NCBI RefSeq assembly: GCF_048771995.1
Contig: NC_133063.1
Coordinates: forward strand, 63,261,014-63,325,013
Origin: Taeniopygia guttata
Taxonomy: Eukaryota; Chordata; Aves; Passeriformes; Estrildidae
DNA length: 64,000 nt
Direction of reading: 5' to 3'
Shown: positions 19,758 to 33,400 of the stretch, piece after piece
Layout of the letters: each line of letters begins with the position of its first letter
Position numbering within the stretch: position 1 is the stretch's first letter
Program-made: the position numbers and the translations under genes
The notes under the pieces: generated by a model
The model's database searches: none
The model's input: only the letters and a program-made list of their open reading frames with translations
Told to the model about the DNA's origin: nothing

Positions 19758-22700
19758 CTGTCCAAAGGAAAAAAAAAACAACAAAGACCAGTGAACCATG
19801 ACCTTCCAAGCTCAGTGCCTCACATACTCCATCAGGATGCCTCTAGTTCCTAGAAAGACCCAGAAAGTAAAACAATGGGACCATCTGCTCCTTAATTGTC
19901 ATGTGCAGGACCTTGCCATCACAGGCAACCCTGGCCCAGAATCCCACTCTTCCATTTATTCTGGTTTCTCCATCTTGCCAGGATTTTTGCCCTGCTAGTG
20001 CTCTAGAAATGGTGCTTTCTGTCCCTGGGGTTTCTTCCTTTCAGGAAATTCCAATGACTCCCCTAGGTCCCTGTCTTGGAATGACAAGCACCGTGCTAAT
20101 TTCCACAGGCACACAAAGCAGTGTCTGCCTTTCCATGCCCTGCCCCTCCTGTGTGGGATGGCACCTTCCTCCCCAGCAGGGCCAGTCCAGCGGCGATGGG
20201 TCCTGCAGTTCCCTCTCTGCCACACAACCTGGCAGTCAGCCTGGGCCAGTTCCCCTCTGCCTGAGCGTGCCAGGCAGCAGATGGGGCTGGGACAAGTCCC
20301 TCTCAGCTGTCCCTGTTTGTGTGCCAGAAACCTCTAAGGGTGGGGTGGGGGGCACAAACCACGGCCCCTCAGAGGCTCACAGTGAGTCCCTCACAGCCCC
20401 TCCTGCCCACAGCCAAATCTCTCCAGACTGCTCTGCCAGGACTGGCAGCCTTGGGTTCCTCCACCACTATTTCATGTCTCTCTACCCTGCATTGCTGTAC
20501 TTCAGTTCTTTTGCCATTAGATAAAACTGAACATCCCACCAAATCAGGGCAACAGAAACAGCCAGAAAACAGAGCACCTGTCCTCTCAGGAAATGCGGAG
20601 AGAGGTGGAGTTATTCACTTTTGTGAAGAACAGGCCCCAGGGAGACTTTATTGCTGCTTTCCAAGATTTCAGAGTGGTTTTGAAGAAAGTGGGGGACACC
20701 TTTTTTAACAGGGCCAGTTACAAGAGAGTGTGGGCAAATAATTTTAAAGACATGGGGATCTAATCAGAGTAGGTCTAAGGAAGACCTTCTTTTCTCGGGG
20801 CATGGTGCCACCCTGGCACAGGTTGTCCCAAGAGCTTGTAGGTGCCCCCATCCCTGGAATCATTCCAGGTCAGGTGGGACAGGACTCTGAGCAGCCTGAT
20901 CTCTTTAAAGATGTCCCTGCTCATTGCAGGTTACTTGGACCAGAGGACTTTCCAGAGCCCTGCCAGCCCAGCCCAGTCTAGGATTCCTCACTGTTTTCAT
21001 TTGAACATCACCAAGAGTGGAGGTGAGGAGGAAGGGGGCTCATCTGATGCCTCGGACCTCGGTGGAGGAGGAGCCCATCCCTCAGACACTGTTTCACCTC
21101 AGCCCCTTGGCATTTTACCTGCAGGAGCCTCTTGGCAGACCAGCGCTGCTCTTCGTCTGTCTGCAGGCAGCAGCTCAGAAAGTCACACAGGTGAGGCGAG
21201 AATCGGTTGGGCTTCCGCAGCTGTGGTCTCTCTCCTCTGGCTATTGGGAGTTCAGCCTGCAGGAAAAGGAAACACGAGGCTCCACCTGCTTCTTTCCCAT
21301 CTGTAACTGCTCTCCCAGAACCCACTGTTTAAGCTCCACTCTGCAGAGCAGTTTCTGGTAAGATGGAGATGGTAAAGGAAAGATGACTTTCCTTTACCAA
21401 CAAAAAACCACGGCTTTTCCAACATCCCGCTGATCTTGCCTTGGCAGTCAATTTCATTGACTGACCCAGTTAGTGGGAGCTACATCAACAAAGCTTCTTT
21501 CCTTCTTGGAGGATTCACACCACCTTGACAGGCTTTTCAGAAGATGGACTCTGCTACACTAACGCTATTATTTCCAAGGATTAGTACATGAAAGGCATCT
21601 CTGCAGTGCTTGTTGGTCCCTTAAGCACAGTGGTCATAAACCAAAACTCATTGAGCTTCTTGTCCTCTTCCAGAAAACAGAGGTGCATGGGAGGCAAGAA
21701 TGGAGATCCACCAGGTATTCCTCAGGGTGAGGAAACAAACATTTGGAATCTCATATTCAACACAGACCCTTTAAGACACCTGCACAAATGTATTGGGATG
21801 AAAATGCCGGCTTAGGCACACAGGAGCCACCTGCAGCTCTGTCTCTCAGCTGCAAGTTTCAGCCTCTTTATGTGGCAAAAGGAAACCTTTCCAAGTTCAA
21901 ATCAGAAGAAGAAGCACCATCCCGATGGTCACCCTCTGCTCATTTGTATACTCAAGTCAATGCATTAATGGCGTCCCCATCGCAAAAAATGTCTGTAAGA
22001 AGTGGGAGGTTTTGACAGGCTCTCCGTGACACCAGGCTGCAGCCTGGTCTCCAGAAAAATGCTCATCACAATAGTAACAGCTCTGTGCTGGTGGCACTGA
22101 ACTAGATGGTGACCAAAAAGACTTCGTTATTATCCTCTTCAACCCAGAGGAAAATTTCTAAGCCCAAAACAGCAAGCACACTCCCCTGGAGTATAAATAA
22201 TTATGGCAGCTTTCTTTCCTTTTCCCACACCCCCAGAGGTCACAAAGGGGGCTTTATCCTGTCTCTCTGCAACTGAGCTCAGCCACTGGACATGGTGGGG
22301 AGCTGGAGTCCTCACTGCCCTTAGCACTGTGCAAGCCAGGGATGGCCCTGCTCCTATGGGAAAGGAACACAGCACCAGCATCAACCGCCCACGTTGAATC
22401 CCAGCCCCAGGCACCAGGCTGCAAGCTCATCAACTTTTTAAAAGACCCAGAAACAGCCAAGGGTTTAGTGTAACTTATCCAGGCCACCCACACACATGAC
22501 TGAGCAATGTACAGATTATTTGAAAGCCTGAAAGTTTTGAAGACCCACAGGACTTGGAAAAGATGCTACAGTGTGGAGGAAAATCAATGTGCTGTGGTTA
22601 AAAAAAGAAAAAGAAAGCAAAACTGTTGGGGAAGATGAAACCGGAAAACCTTTACAAATATGTATGCCTGGCAAAAGATTTTGAGAATATGGAAACTGTA

Positions 22701-25700
22701 AGCAAGATTGAAATGAAAAGTAAGCTTTGAGATAGTTACTAGCCTTAGTTACTGAACAACTGGAAAACAATGGTATGGCCAGCTGAAGGTAATCCCCTTT
22801 TGATTAAACAACACCCTCTGCTGGCAGACAGGTCCAAGGGTCAGAGCAGACCCTACTAGCTTGGCAGAAGGGGTCCAAAGAGTAGTTTTTAGGGTTTAAA
22901 ATGTAACACAGTATGGTAATGTAATGATTCTTATAGGCTGTAGCTAAATACTCTAGTATTTGTATCTTGGACTAGATTGGTTAGTGAAAATTTGAACATT
23001 CTGCACAGAAGAAGATTTATTGTCTTGTAACAGGAACTTCCTCACTCTTTCGGGTCTCTCTTTTGGGCTCCCCTTTCGGGCCTGCTCCGAGTTGTGGCTG
23101 GCAGCTCCAAGCAGGGCCCTGCATCCACACCCTTTGCAATAAACCGAAAGTTCCAAGACCTGGCTTCAAAGATCTCTCGTCTCCATCCATCCCGACCGTC
23201 CTACCCACTGTCACTCCTACACAAAACTACTTGGGCATTGCTTTGGTGGTTGTGTCTTTTTTTCTTTTTCTTTTTCATTTTCTTTTCTTTTCCGATAAAA
23301 TTGAAACTGGGAAGGTGTAACGTCAATTTCTTAGGATATTTATCACATGTCTAACCTCTCCACTGAAAAATTCTTGCCCTTCAGAGACAGAGCACCAACG
23401 GAGTTCAAAAAGCAAATGAGAAATGTCAGGCAGGTTGCAGGCCAAAATGCCAGGTTTCTGAACTGCTACTTCCCTTCTGATGCAACTGAATTTACAGCAG
23501 ATGCTGATGTGCTGCAGGGACATGTTTAGAAGGGGACCTTGGTGGAAGTGGTGCCAGCAGATGGCAATGGGATTTGTCCAATGGCACACAGGACATGGGA
23601 CAGGTGAGAAAGATAAGTGGGATCAGGGAGTATTTGCACCTTACCGAAACAGGAGTTTCATTCCTGTGAGGAACTTCTCCTTCCACCATTTCGATGCCCA
23701 CGATTCCAAAAGACCATATGTCCACTTTGGGGCCATATGGTTGACCTGTCAGCACTTCAGGTGCCATCCAGCCAGAAGTGCCGGCCACTGAGCTCCGTCT
23801 ACGCTGCTCAGGGGTGAGCTGAGCAAAGAGGCCAAAGTCAGCTGTGGACAAATAAACATACCATGAAAGCCAGGTCAAGTTAGGAAATCAAGCAAAAGAA
23901 TTCCCCACTCTCAGTCTATGTGTTGTTGAATCTCCTGAAGAACTGTCCACACTCAGTTTCCTTGGGGCTTTAGCCAAGGAAGTATGGAATTGGCCACTTC
24001 CAAAAAAATCACAGTTTTTTAACGCTGTTCACAGCAGTGGCCTTTATTCCCCTGAAGCTTTAGATTGTAGCTCCCTCCCTCTGGAAGAGACACAAACACA
24101 CCAACGCCACTCTTGACTTCTCCTGGTTCCTTATACCTCTGTGCACGTTGCAACCGTGCCTTCAGCTCACAGCGGTGGGGCCCTGCACTGCCACCAGCAC
24201 CATTTCTGGGGAGTTGGCAGCCACTCAAAGCAGCCCCTCACCCCACATCCCTGAACGCTGCACCTGACCAGGAATATACTGACCCAGCTTGACAGAGCCG
24301 TCGGTTCTGAGAAGGATGTTGTCACTCTTCACATCTCGGTAGATCACGTGGTTCCAGTGAAGAAAATCCAATCCTTGCAGGCACTGAGAGAGGAAACAGA
24401 AGCAGGAGGGCAAAAATTAGTGATTTCATCACACAAGAAAGGAAACAGAGTCTCTAAAAGATCCCCTCTGCATGGGAATGGCGAGTAATGGCAGAACACA
24501 GTGCCATTGAGAGGAAGAGTTGCTGCTCCAACACTTGCAGAGCAGGACTTTTCTAAGGAAAGGCATGTCAGCTTTTGAAAGAGCAACAGCACCTGCTGTT
24601 GTAGACTGTCCCCTGCAAACCAGCCAGGATGACTGCTGCTGCAGTGGATGTGCTTTCTCCATGCAGAGGGCAAAGGAGGGGTTTGGCCAAGAAAGAAAAA
24701 AGTCCCTCTCTTTGGTGTGAAGCGGGTCACTTTTGGGTGGGAGGCTGCATGACGAGAGTTTTGTTGCTGGCCTCAGCACAGACTTGAAGTATCACATCAG
24801 TCACCTTCCTGAAGCAAAGAGCATTTTGGCTGCACTACTGTCCTTTTCAGTTGAGGACTGTGAGAAATGAGTCTCTGTTTTTTCTCAGCTGATCATTTCA
24901 AATCCAGCCACCAGCACCTTTGCTTTTACAGGCAAGGAATGCAGCGCAGACAGGCTCAAGATACAAGTTTAGGGAGGCAAGGTGGAGAAGAGCAAATACA
25001 AATACAGGAGGCAGAGTGAGAATACAACAGCAGGAGATAAGAGTACAAGAACTGAATACAGTGAGTGCAGGAGCACTGGCAGGCAGTTCCCTTGAGATAC
25101 TTTTACTTGCCCATAGCATACCAGCACTAGGAAAACAAAGTTTATACATGAAACCTCTCCTGTTCTGAGCCTCTGTTTCCCAGACAATCCTGCCCAAGCC
25201 CTCGGAAGCACAGGTGGGCTTGCTGACCTCCCGACTGATGGCTGCTATCTCGTCTTCAGACAGGTAGGTCTTGCTGATGACATCGCTCAGAGTGCCTCCA
25301 TCCATGAACTCCATAACCAGCCAGAATTGATTATCCACAAGGTAGCTGAAAGAAGGAAACAAGAGCATGGAGGTAAACATGCATGGTTAGTTTATTTTCT
25401 TGGTTCTTATTTCCAAGTCCCTGTGTGACAAGGACAGAAGAAAAGGAACAGACATTCCCTCTAGGCTGTGCATTGTTTGAAACCTGTCTCAAGAAGAAAG
25501 GCACAGCTTTGGAAAAGGAGATGTCTTAAATAGCCAGCAAGTAAAAACTGCAGTTTAGGAACAGATAAAAAACTTGTCACACTGCGTGTTTCTGGAAATA
25601 ACCACCTAGTCTTCCTGGCATGCAAAGCAATGGAAAAGAGGGGACACAATCCAAGGAAAATCCATGTTAGTTTACCCAGACGTAAGAGGACTGTTGAAAA

Positions 25701-28700
25701 AAGTCAAGTCCCAAAATAATGTGGTGGCTGTGAACTTACAGTCTATTAATTTAATTAGATATGAGTGATGCAGGTTTTTGAATAATTTTCAAACTATGTG
25801 TGCCAGGGAATACTCCTGCAGACAAGATGCATTCTCTTCCCATCCACTGGAGATGAGCAGAGCAGTAATAATTAACCAATAATTACAGCTCTGTTTTGTG
25901 CCAGTGAACAATCTTGCATGTTTGCAATATGTAAACAAATATTTACAACAACTCACCTGCCTAAATAGTTGACCACGTTGGGATTCTTATTTATCTTCAC
26001 AGTCATGAGTTCATAGACTTTTAGTTCCTTCTTCCTCGGTCCTTGGAGATTTATTTTCTTTATGGCCACCTAAAATGACATTGAAAATCAGTAACTTGAG
26101 AAGTTGGTGGCACGAGACCACAAGGCACATGGAGCAAATGATTTTGCAATGACACAGCCAAGCTGTGCCAAACTGCATTCTGATTAGGCATTGCAGCAAT
26201 TAGGAACTGACATTGCAACAGCCCATTGCTCCACTCCCTTGGGGGCCAGTTACAGGACACATGGCCACTGAGGTTTTGATGTGTCCACTTGGTAACAGTG
26301 GTGTCTCACCCACAAACCTCTGAGCCCACTCCCTGCTGCTTTGTATGGGATTCAGAAGTAATCCATGCCTTAATACTCTGTGGCTACATCCTGGGCTAGG
26401 GGCAGGGCTTAGGGTTTCTAGGGACGCCTTGCAGATCTCTCCCTATGTGCAGTTCCCAAGTGCAGCACTGCAGGTGTCTGAGGAACTACCAGTAACTTTC
26501 AGATGCATTTTCTGGCAACCAGAAGTGAGAATTCAGGACTCTGAAGCTGTCGCCCCAAAGAGCAGTGAGATGCTCTAAGGCACCACCTTTGTTTTAGCAA
26601 TTGAGAGCGAGTGAGCACATCCTTCTCTGAAATGAACTGCTGCCCTGCGTGCCTTCCTTCTGGCAGCTGAGAAGGACAAAGACTGTCCCCAATGTATTTT
26701 GCAGGCTGGTACCAGTCTGTGTTTCTTTTGCCTCTTCAGCACAGCTCTACCCAAAGCTCTGGCCACAGCTGCTCACACCAGAGGGGAAAGCCCTTGAGTG
26801 CAGCAGAGATTGCGGGGGCTGTTGACATTTACCTCTACTCCTGTGGCTTTGTTGATTGCTCTAACCACAAATCCAAAAGTCCTAGAAACAAAAAAGCAGC
26901 AAAAAAATGAGAAGCCATTTAGCTCTTGCAGTGAAAGCCAGCCCACACAGGAGATCTCTGCTGCAAATGCCTAAGACCTGCAGGATGCAGGCGGGCTCTG
27001 CCAGAAGGCAGATGATGCATTTTCCTCTCAAGTGCATGGGCACTGGGCCTGTCCCTGAAGTGCTGCCATCTACTGCCTCAGCTCCTAAAGAGAGCTCCTT
27101 CTTTCATCTCAGGTCTCATGTTCTAAATTGCGCAGTTTTCATAGTTTTCATCCTGACCATGGAGAATTTCCTTCAGCAAACTCTTGGAAAGAAATGTTCC
27201 TGAGAACTGTTATCTGACAGCTATCAGGGAGTAGGTTGCACTTTCAGGCAAGCAAGTTTTTTCCCCTTTTATTAGTGTGGCTATATGATTTGGAGAGATA
27301 GAAAAATGCTAAGGAAATTAACACAGAGCAGTCCCACACTTGAGAGACAAGGAGATCTTTCCAGGTCCTGTTCCTTGCTGCAGGCAAGAGACCTTGGCAG
27401 CATGAAGATGTCTCTGACAATACCTTCAGGGCACACTCACAAATTCTGAGCAGCACTGAGAGATGGGACAATCTATCCCCAGTGTCTGAATATGGCAATA
27501 GATGTCTGTTTGCAGCTGGCCTGACTTCACACTGCATAGATATTCCACCAGAAGAACACCTGGCCCATGGTTATGGAGAAGTAACTGTGGTTGGACTCAC
27601 CCGCTGCCAATATATTCCAGTTCAGAATATTTCCCCACCGGGTTTTCCATGTTCACTATTTTCCCTGAGGGAAACAAAATGCAAGATGCTCACTTTAAAG
27701 CAAAGACCCCAGCTTCCAGAAGATGCAAAAGGCAGCCCCAGAGCCTGAAGCTTTGAACTCTTTGTGGTCGCCTGCGTAACAACAGCAAGCAGGCCGACAG
27801 CTCTGCAGCACAGGTGACCAGCACACAGACTGATTTTCTACAGCAGTTCCCGTGGGGAAATGTCTCTAAATGTCCCTGGGACACCAATCTCAGGAAAAAC
27901 ATTTGGTACAGCTATGCTGAAACATGCACACAATACACTGTCCCTCAGAGAAGAAATACAGCAGACGTACTCAGTTGCTCCAGGGAGTCATCCTTGATCT
28001 CCTGGTGCTGAGCAGCGCTGGAGATGGGCAAACTGCCCCGGCTCCACTTCCCAGGTTGGGGAGCAAAGGCTCCTTTAGATAATGCTGCTGCTGCAGCAGG
28101 TTTGACAAAGCCCTTGTGGATCTGGAACAAGAAATGAGTTTGTCAGAAAGGTGCCAGGCAGAGATTAGCCTGAAATTCCATTGCAAATGCAAGCCCTTGG
28201 TAAGGTTCTGTCAGCCACATGCAGGGCTCTTAAATGGTTTTTTTCTGATGTCCACTTCTCAAACTGGATGGGTCAAAACCAAAGGTTAGTTCTACTCAAG
28301 TTCATGGCCAGATTCATGTTCCATTTTCATGGATTTTCTGAAGGATCACTGCCACAATGACCATTCTGCTTCCTCTCAAGGATTCCTTTCCCACTCCAAG
28401 GGCTTCAGACACATTTGCAGCTCCTTGTTCAAATGTGTCCACTTTTCCTGCACCATCTTCAGGTCATGCTCAACTTGTAGTAACTTTGGTGGGGATGGTT
28501 CCTGTACCTCATGCCAGGCCTGGGGCTCTTCATTGCCACTCATTTGCTGGAAGTCTTTGCAGGCTGCCCGGTGAGATGTCAACATTTGCACCTCAAGTCA
28601 AACAGAAGAAAGCAGTCAGAGACTACGGCTTATCCCTGTCAGTCAAGAGTCATTGACTGTGAGGAAAGGGAAAGAACAGATTTACAAGGGGTACAGACAG

Positions 28701-30435
28701 CTTGTTTCAATCCTCCGTCTGGGTCACCATGTTCCCCTGTAAAAACACCTCAAGAAACAAGGAGAGCAGGAACAGGCCAGCAGGAATCAATTTGGATGAC
28801 TGCTGGCCAAAAGGCCAAAGGACAAGTCCCACTGTCCAGGGCAGCAGTTGAGATTCAGCACACCAGGAAATGTCCTTCAGAGTGTCTGGGGCACACACTA
28901 CAGCAGGATGGCACTCAGAGGCATCACCTCACTCCCTGAAGCCCTGCACTGGAAAGGCAAGAAGGGCAGAAACCACCCGTTTGGTGACTGCAGTGGCTAT
29001 CCCTCTTTCACTCACTTGCTCTTGTAGAGCCTGAGGGAGACGATTAAGTTTTTCTCTGATGATTTTCATTTCTTCTTCCTGCCTCTTCTCCTTTGCCTTC
29101 ATCTTAGTGTCAATTTTCTGAAACTCCGTGTCCAGCTGTTCCTTCAAGTTCTGTAAAATACAAGAAAGAGGATCTTTCATGAGTGGAGTGGCTGCCACTC
29201 TTTCACTCACCTGGTCTTGTTGATCGCCCCTCTGCTGACGGAGATTCATCTCCTCTTGAATTCTTCTCATGTCTTCCTTGTTCCCCTTCTTCACTTCCAT
29301 GATGGCACTCTGAGCCCCGGGCAGCTCTGCTTGTGACTCTGCCTTGATGTTCTGTACACACAAATGCAGAGCAAGTGACTGGGAGCTGCCATCAGGCTCA
29401 GCTTTTTCCTCTCGCAGCTTCAAAATCCCATTTATTCAGCCACTTCTTTCTGCTTCCCTACCCACCTCTGCTTCCAGTGCAACCCTCCTGTCCCAGTGCT
29501 GACTTTGGCAGATTCCAAGGCTCTGTGCTTTCAGTGCCTCTGGGACTCCTGACCTCCTCAGTCCCAAGAGCTCCATTTTATGCCCCTTTTCCTGCCCTTC
29601 CCTCTGAAACCTGGCAAGTCAGGCTTACCTGGGCATTCTCCTGTGGCTCTTCCACCTGCTGCCTGAGCTGCTCTTCCTGCTCTCGGGCTGGGAACAGCTC
29701 TCCCCGAGTCTGCCATGGCATCTCTGACAAAGCAGGCTGCTCCTGCTCTTTCTCTGGAAGGACCTGCACAGAAAGCAAGAGAAGATGGGTTTCAACTTTC
29801 CATACAACATTTGAGGACCAAGACTCAAGGACTGATGGGCTCACACGTTCCCAAAGCACTGTGCTGCAGCTCTCCTGGGTCATTCTCTGCCCATGAGGAG
29901 GCACAGATGCCAAAGTGACCCTGGCACTGCAATCAGGGGCCATCTGGGGCTGAAGCTCAAGCAGCCTCTGAGGCAGCTGACAGGGAAGGTGTGGCATTTC
30001 TCAAGGGTCTACTGAGGGCCTCCCTCTGCTTCTGCCTTGCTCTGTTTGTCTTTCAGTAGTGACTGACACCCCACCCTGTCCCACAGCTCCATCCTGGCTC
30101 TGCAGGTGGCTTCCTCTGTGAGCTCAGCCCTTGTGAGAGACACTTCTGGAGTTCATGTTCTCTTCACCAACTAAAGCATGGAATTCTTCCACCTCTCTGG
30201 GACAGGCTGAACATTAAAGCGTTAACAGGGGGCTTCAGGAAGAAGAGGCTGGAGGAGGAAACCATGTCTGAGGGGAAAAAACCACCACATCTGGAGGAGG
30301 AAACAGCTCTGCCTGCTCAGAATCGGTCATCGGAACATGTCTTTAATCCTCTCCTGAAAGGGATGCTTTATGAGAACTTTGCACCTCCAACTGCTTTGGA
30401 CCAAAGCCAAGAAGATTCAATTATGCAAATGTTAC

Positions 30436-30480
<45 letters not shown>

Positions 30481-33400
30481 GAAACAGACAGACAGATCTC
30501 ACTGTTATAATCTCTCTTTACTATCATTTTTGTTCCTACATACATCAACACTTGGTAGCCATTGCCCCAGTCAGCAGCAATCCCGAGATTGCTCTCCTGT
30601 TCCTTCAATAAACCACACTCTCAGGGAATCTGGAGCATTTAGGTCCTTATGGAATACAAGAAGATCCAGAGCATTGCACTAGGAACTGCACTCTTGCAGC
30701 ATCTGTGCTTGGCCAAGTGCTTCTCTTGGACTCGACCACAGTGACACTGCTAAAGGGGCTGCAATCAGGAATAAAGGCTAGGCCCTCCCAGCTTCTCTGA
30801 TCTTTGAGGACCAGCTGGAATGCAAGAGCACTGATTTCCTGCTCAATTCCCAAACACCACACCTCCTGATTTCCTGGGTTGCAAAAAGACACAGGGACTG
30901 TTAATATGAAAGTGAAGAGCAAGGCCCTGTTGACTGGCCTGGCACCACAACAGCTCCCTGCCCCAAACAATGTGTTCTCATGCAAAAATACTGCATCCTC
31001 CAGAAAGGCCCCCTTACAAAAGAAAATGCAAGCAGAATCTTTACAAGCGCAGAAAAAGGGTAGGAAAGATGGAGGAAAATCCATCTGCATTGCTAAAAAC
31101 CAAGAAATTGAACAGGAATTCCCCTCCTAATAAAGGAACAAAAACAAGACAGAAGAGCCACAGATGCCAGTGGCAAAAGCACTAGGATAACGTGAGGAGA
31201 TATTTGCCGATGAAACGGCCCATGTGGCAAGATCTCAGCATCCTCAGCCAGCAACAGCAAGGGCTGGCTCATCAGAAACTTGCAGCTCTGTCTTGCACTA
31301 AAGACAGCACCACCCACAACGGGCACTTACTGGCTCCAAAGATTCAGGCTGTGCTGTGACCACTGATGGAGCCTCGAGGTCATACTGCTCAACTTGCTCT
31401 CGTTTGGCTTCTTCACCAAGAGGAGACGGAGCCAGGGCAGACACTGCTGTTGTCTCTATCATCTGTGGCAAGAGAGAAGCATGAGGGACAGGCTGTTGCC
31501 TATCATTTAAAACTGCATTTCTTCTCACATCTACCACCATATCTTGCAAGGAAAATTGAGAAACTTTGATTACAATGGGATTCTAAAGTGCTCTCATGTC
31601 TTAAAATTGGCTACTACAACTGTAATGCAACTTGCTCTGATTTAAATATCCCAACCTGTCGACTATCAGGTGACAATGATCGATTTGTGTAAGTGACCTT
31701 GTAATTCTTGAAAGCTAAGAAATGCAACAGTGAAACTTGCTGCTCTGCCTTGCACTAAAGACAGCACCACCCACAACTGGCACTTACTGGCTCAGGAGAT
31801 TCAGGCTCAGGCGTGACCACTGATGGAGCCTCGAGGTCATACTCCTCAGTTTGCTCCTCTTTGGCTTCTTCACAAGGAGCAGAGGGAGCCAAGGCAGACA
31901 CTGTTGTTGCCTCTGTCATCTGTGGCAAGAGAGAAGCATGAGGGACAGGCTGTTACCTCTCATTTATAACCTTCTATCTTCTCCCATCTACCACCATATC
32001 TTCCAAGGAAAATTGAGAGACTTGGATTACAATGGGATTCTAAGGCACTCTCATGGTATTGAAATTGGCCAATCCACCCATAATGCAAATTGCTCTGAAT
32101 TAAATATTCCACCCTGCCTACTATCAGGTAGCAATGATCTATTTGTGTAAGTGACCTTGTAATTCTTGAAAGCTCTGAAATGCAACAGTGAAACTTGCAG
32201 CTCTGCCTTGCACTAAAGACAGCCCCACCCACAATGGGCACTTACTGCCTCAGGAGATTCAGGCTCTGGTGTGACCCCTGATTGAGCCTCAAGGTCATAC
32301 TCCTCAATTTGCTCCTCTTTGGCTTGTTCACCAGGAGGAGAGGGAGCCAGGGCAGACACTGCTGGTGTCTCTGTCATCTGTGGCAAGAGAGAAGCATGAA
32401 GGACAAGCCGTTACCTATCATTTATAATCTCGTTTCTCCTCGGATCCACAACCACCTCTTAAAAGGAAAAATTATCCACTTTGTTAGCAATGTGATTCTA
32501 AGTCACTCTGACCAGATTAAAATGGGCTAACTCAACAGAACTCTATTTGATGCACTCTATGTATTTGACAGTCCTTCCTGGCTGCCATCAGCAAGCAACT
32601 GTGCCTTGGCACAAAGGAGCTTTTGGCTCTTTAAAGCCCTGAAATGCAAAAGTAGGAAATAGCCAGCAAGGCCTTTGCTGTTGCTGCGGCAGACATGGAA
32701 AACTCAAACTGGATCAGAATCCCAACCAGTGCAAGGAAAGGGCAGGAAACGTTGTGAAGAAGCATCTGTGCTTGTTGGAAAATGAGAAAATCAACAGGGC
32801 TTTACCTCCTAACAAACCAAGTCAAACCAAGTCAAACCAAGTCAAAAGTGTCCCCTCCTCAGGTGGCTACAGCACTTGGAGGCAGTGAGGGCATGTTTGG
32901 CAGGGGAACAGCCATGGTGATGAGCACTGTCACATATGGATCTATGGAAGTGTGCCTGAAGGTCCCTCACGGGCCTCCCATTGTCCAGGCTGAAACACCC
33001 TGAGCACCTCCTCCTTGGCCTTGGGCTCCACACCCTTCCCCAGCTCCCGTGTCCTTCTCTGCACACGCCCAGCGCCTCAAGGACTTCCTGCTTCAGAGGG
33101 GCCCACATGTAGACACATCAGTGTGGAGTTGTGCTCGCCCTGTATATCCCCTCATAATGGTTTGTCCCTCCATATCCCCTCTTTGTATCCGTTTGCTTCA
33201 TCCCAGCTTTCCCATCAGCACCTGTATGTCCATCAAACCCCAAAATCCCTGACTCATCCCCCTGTCTCCTCCCAGGTGATGTGTCCATCACCTCGTGACC
33301 CTTCCCCTTTGTCCAGAGCCTTCTCCCAGGGTCACCAGGTAACTGGACCCTGGCTTGGGGCTCCTCCCCCACCCCCTCCTCAGTGGTCACTCTGAGGCCT

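Noticed and set aside
19671-28121. Processed kinase pseudogene
   Set aside because: The kinase sequence is divided by many GT-AG introns with conserved PAK-like exon borders and no stops, the opposite of a retrocopy.
30647-31090. Minus-strand 147-codon frame as an extra kinase exon
   Set aside because: No acceptor and donor pair in the right phase; the kinase reading frame is complete without it.
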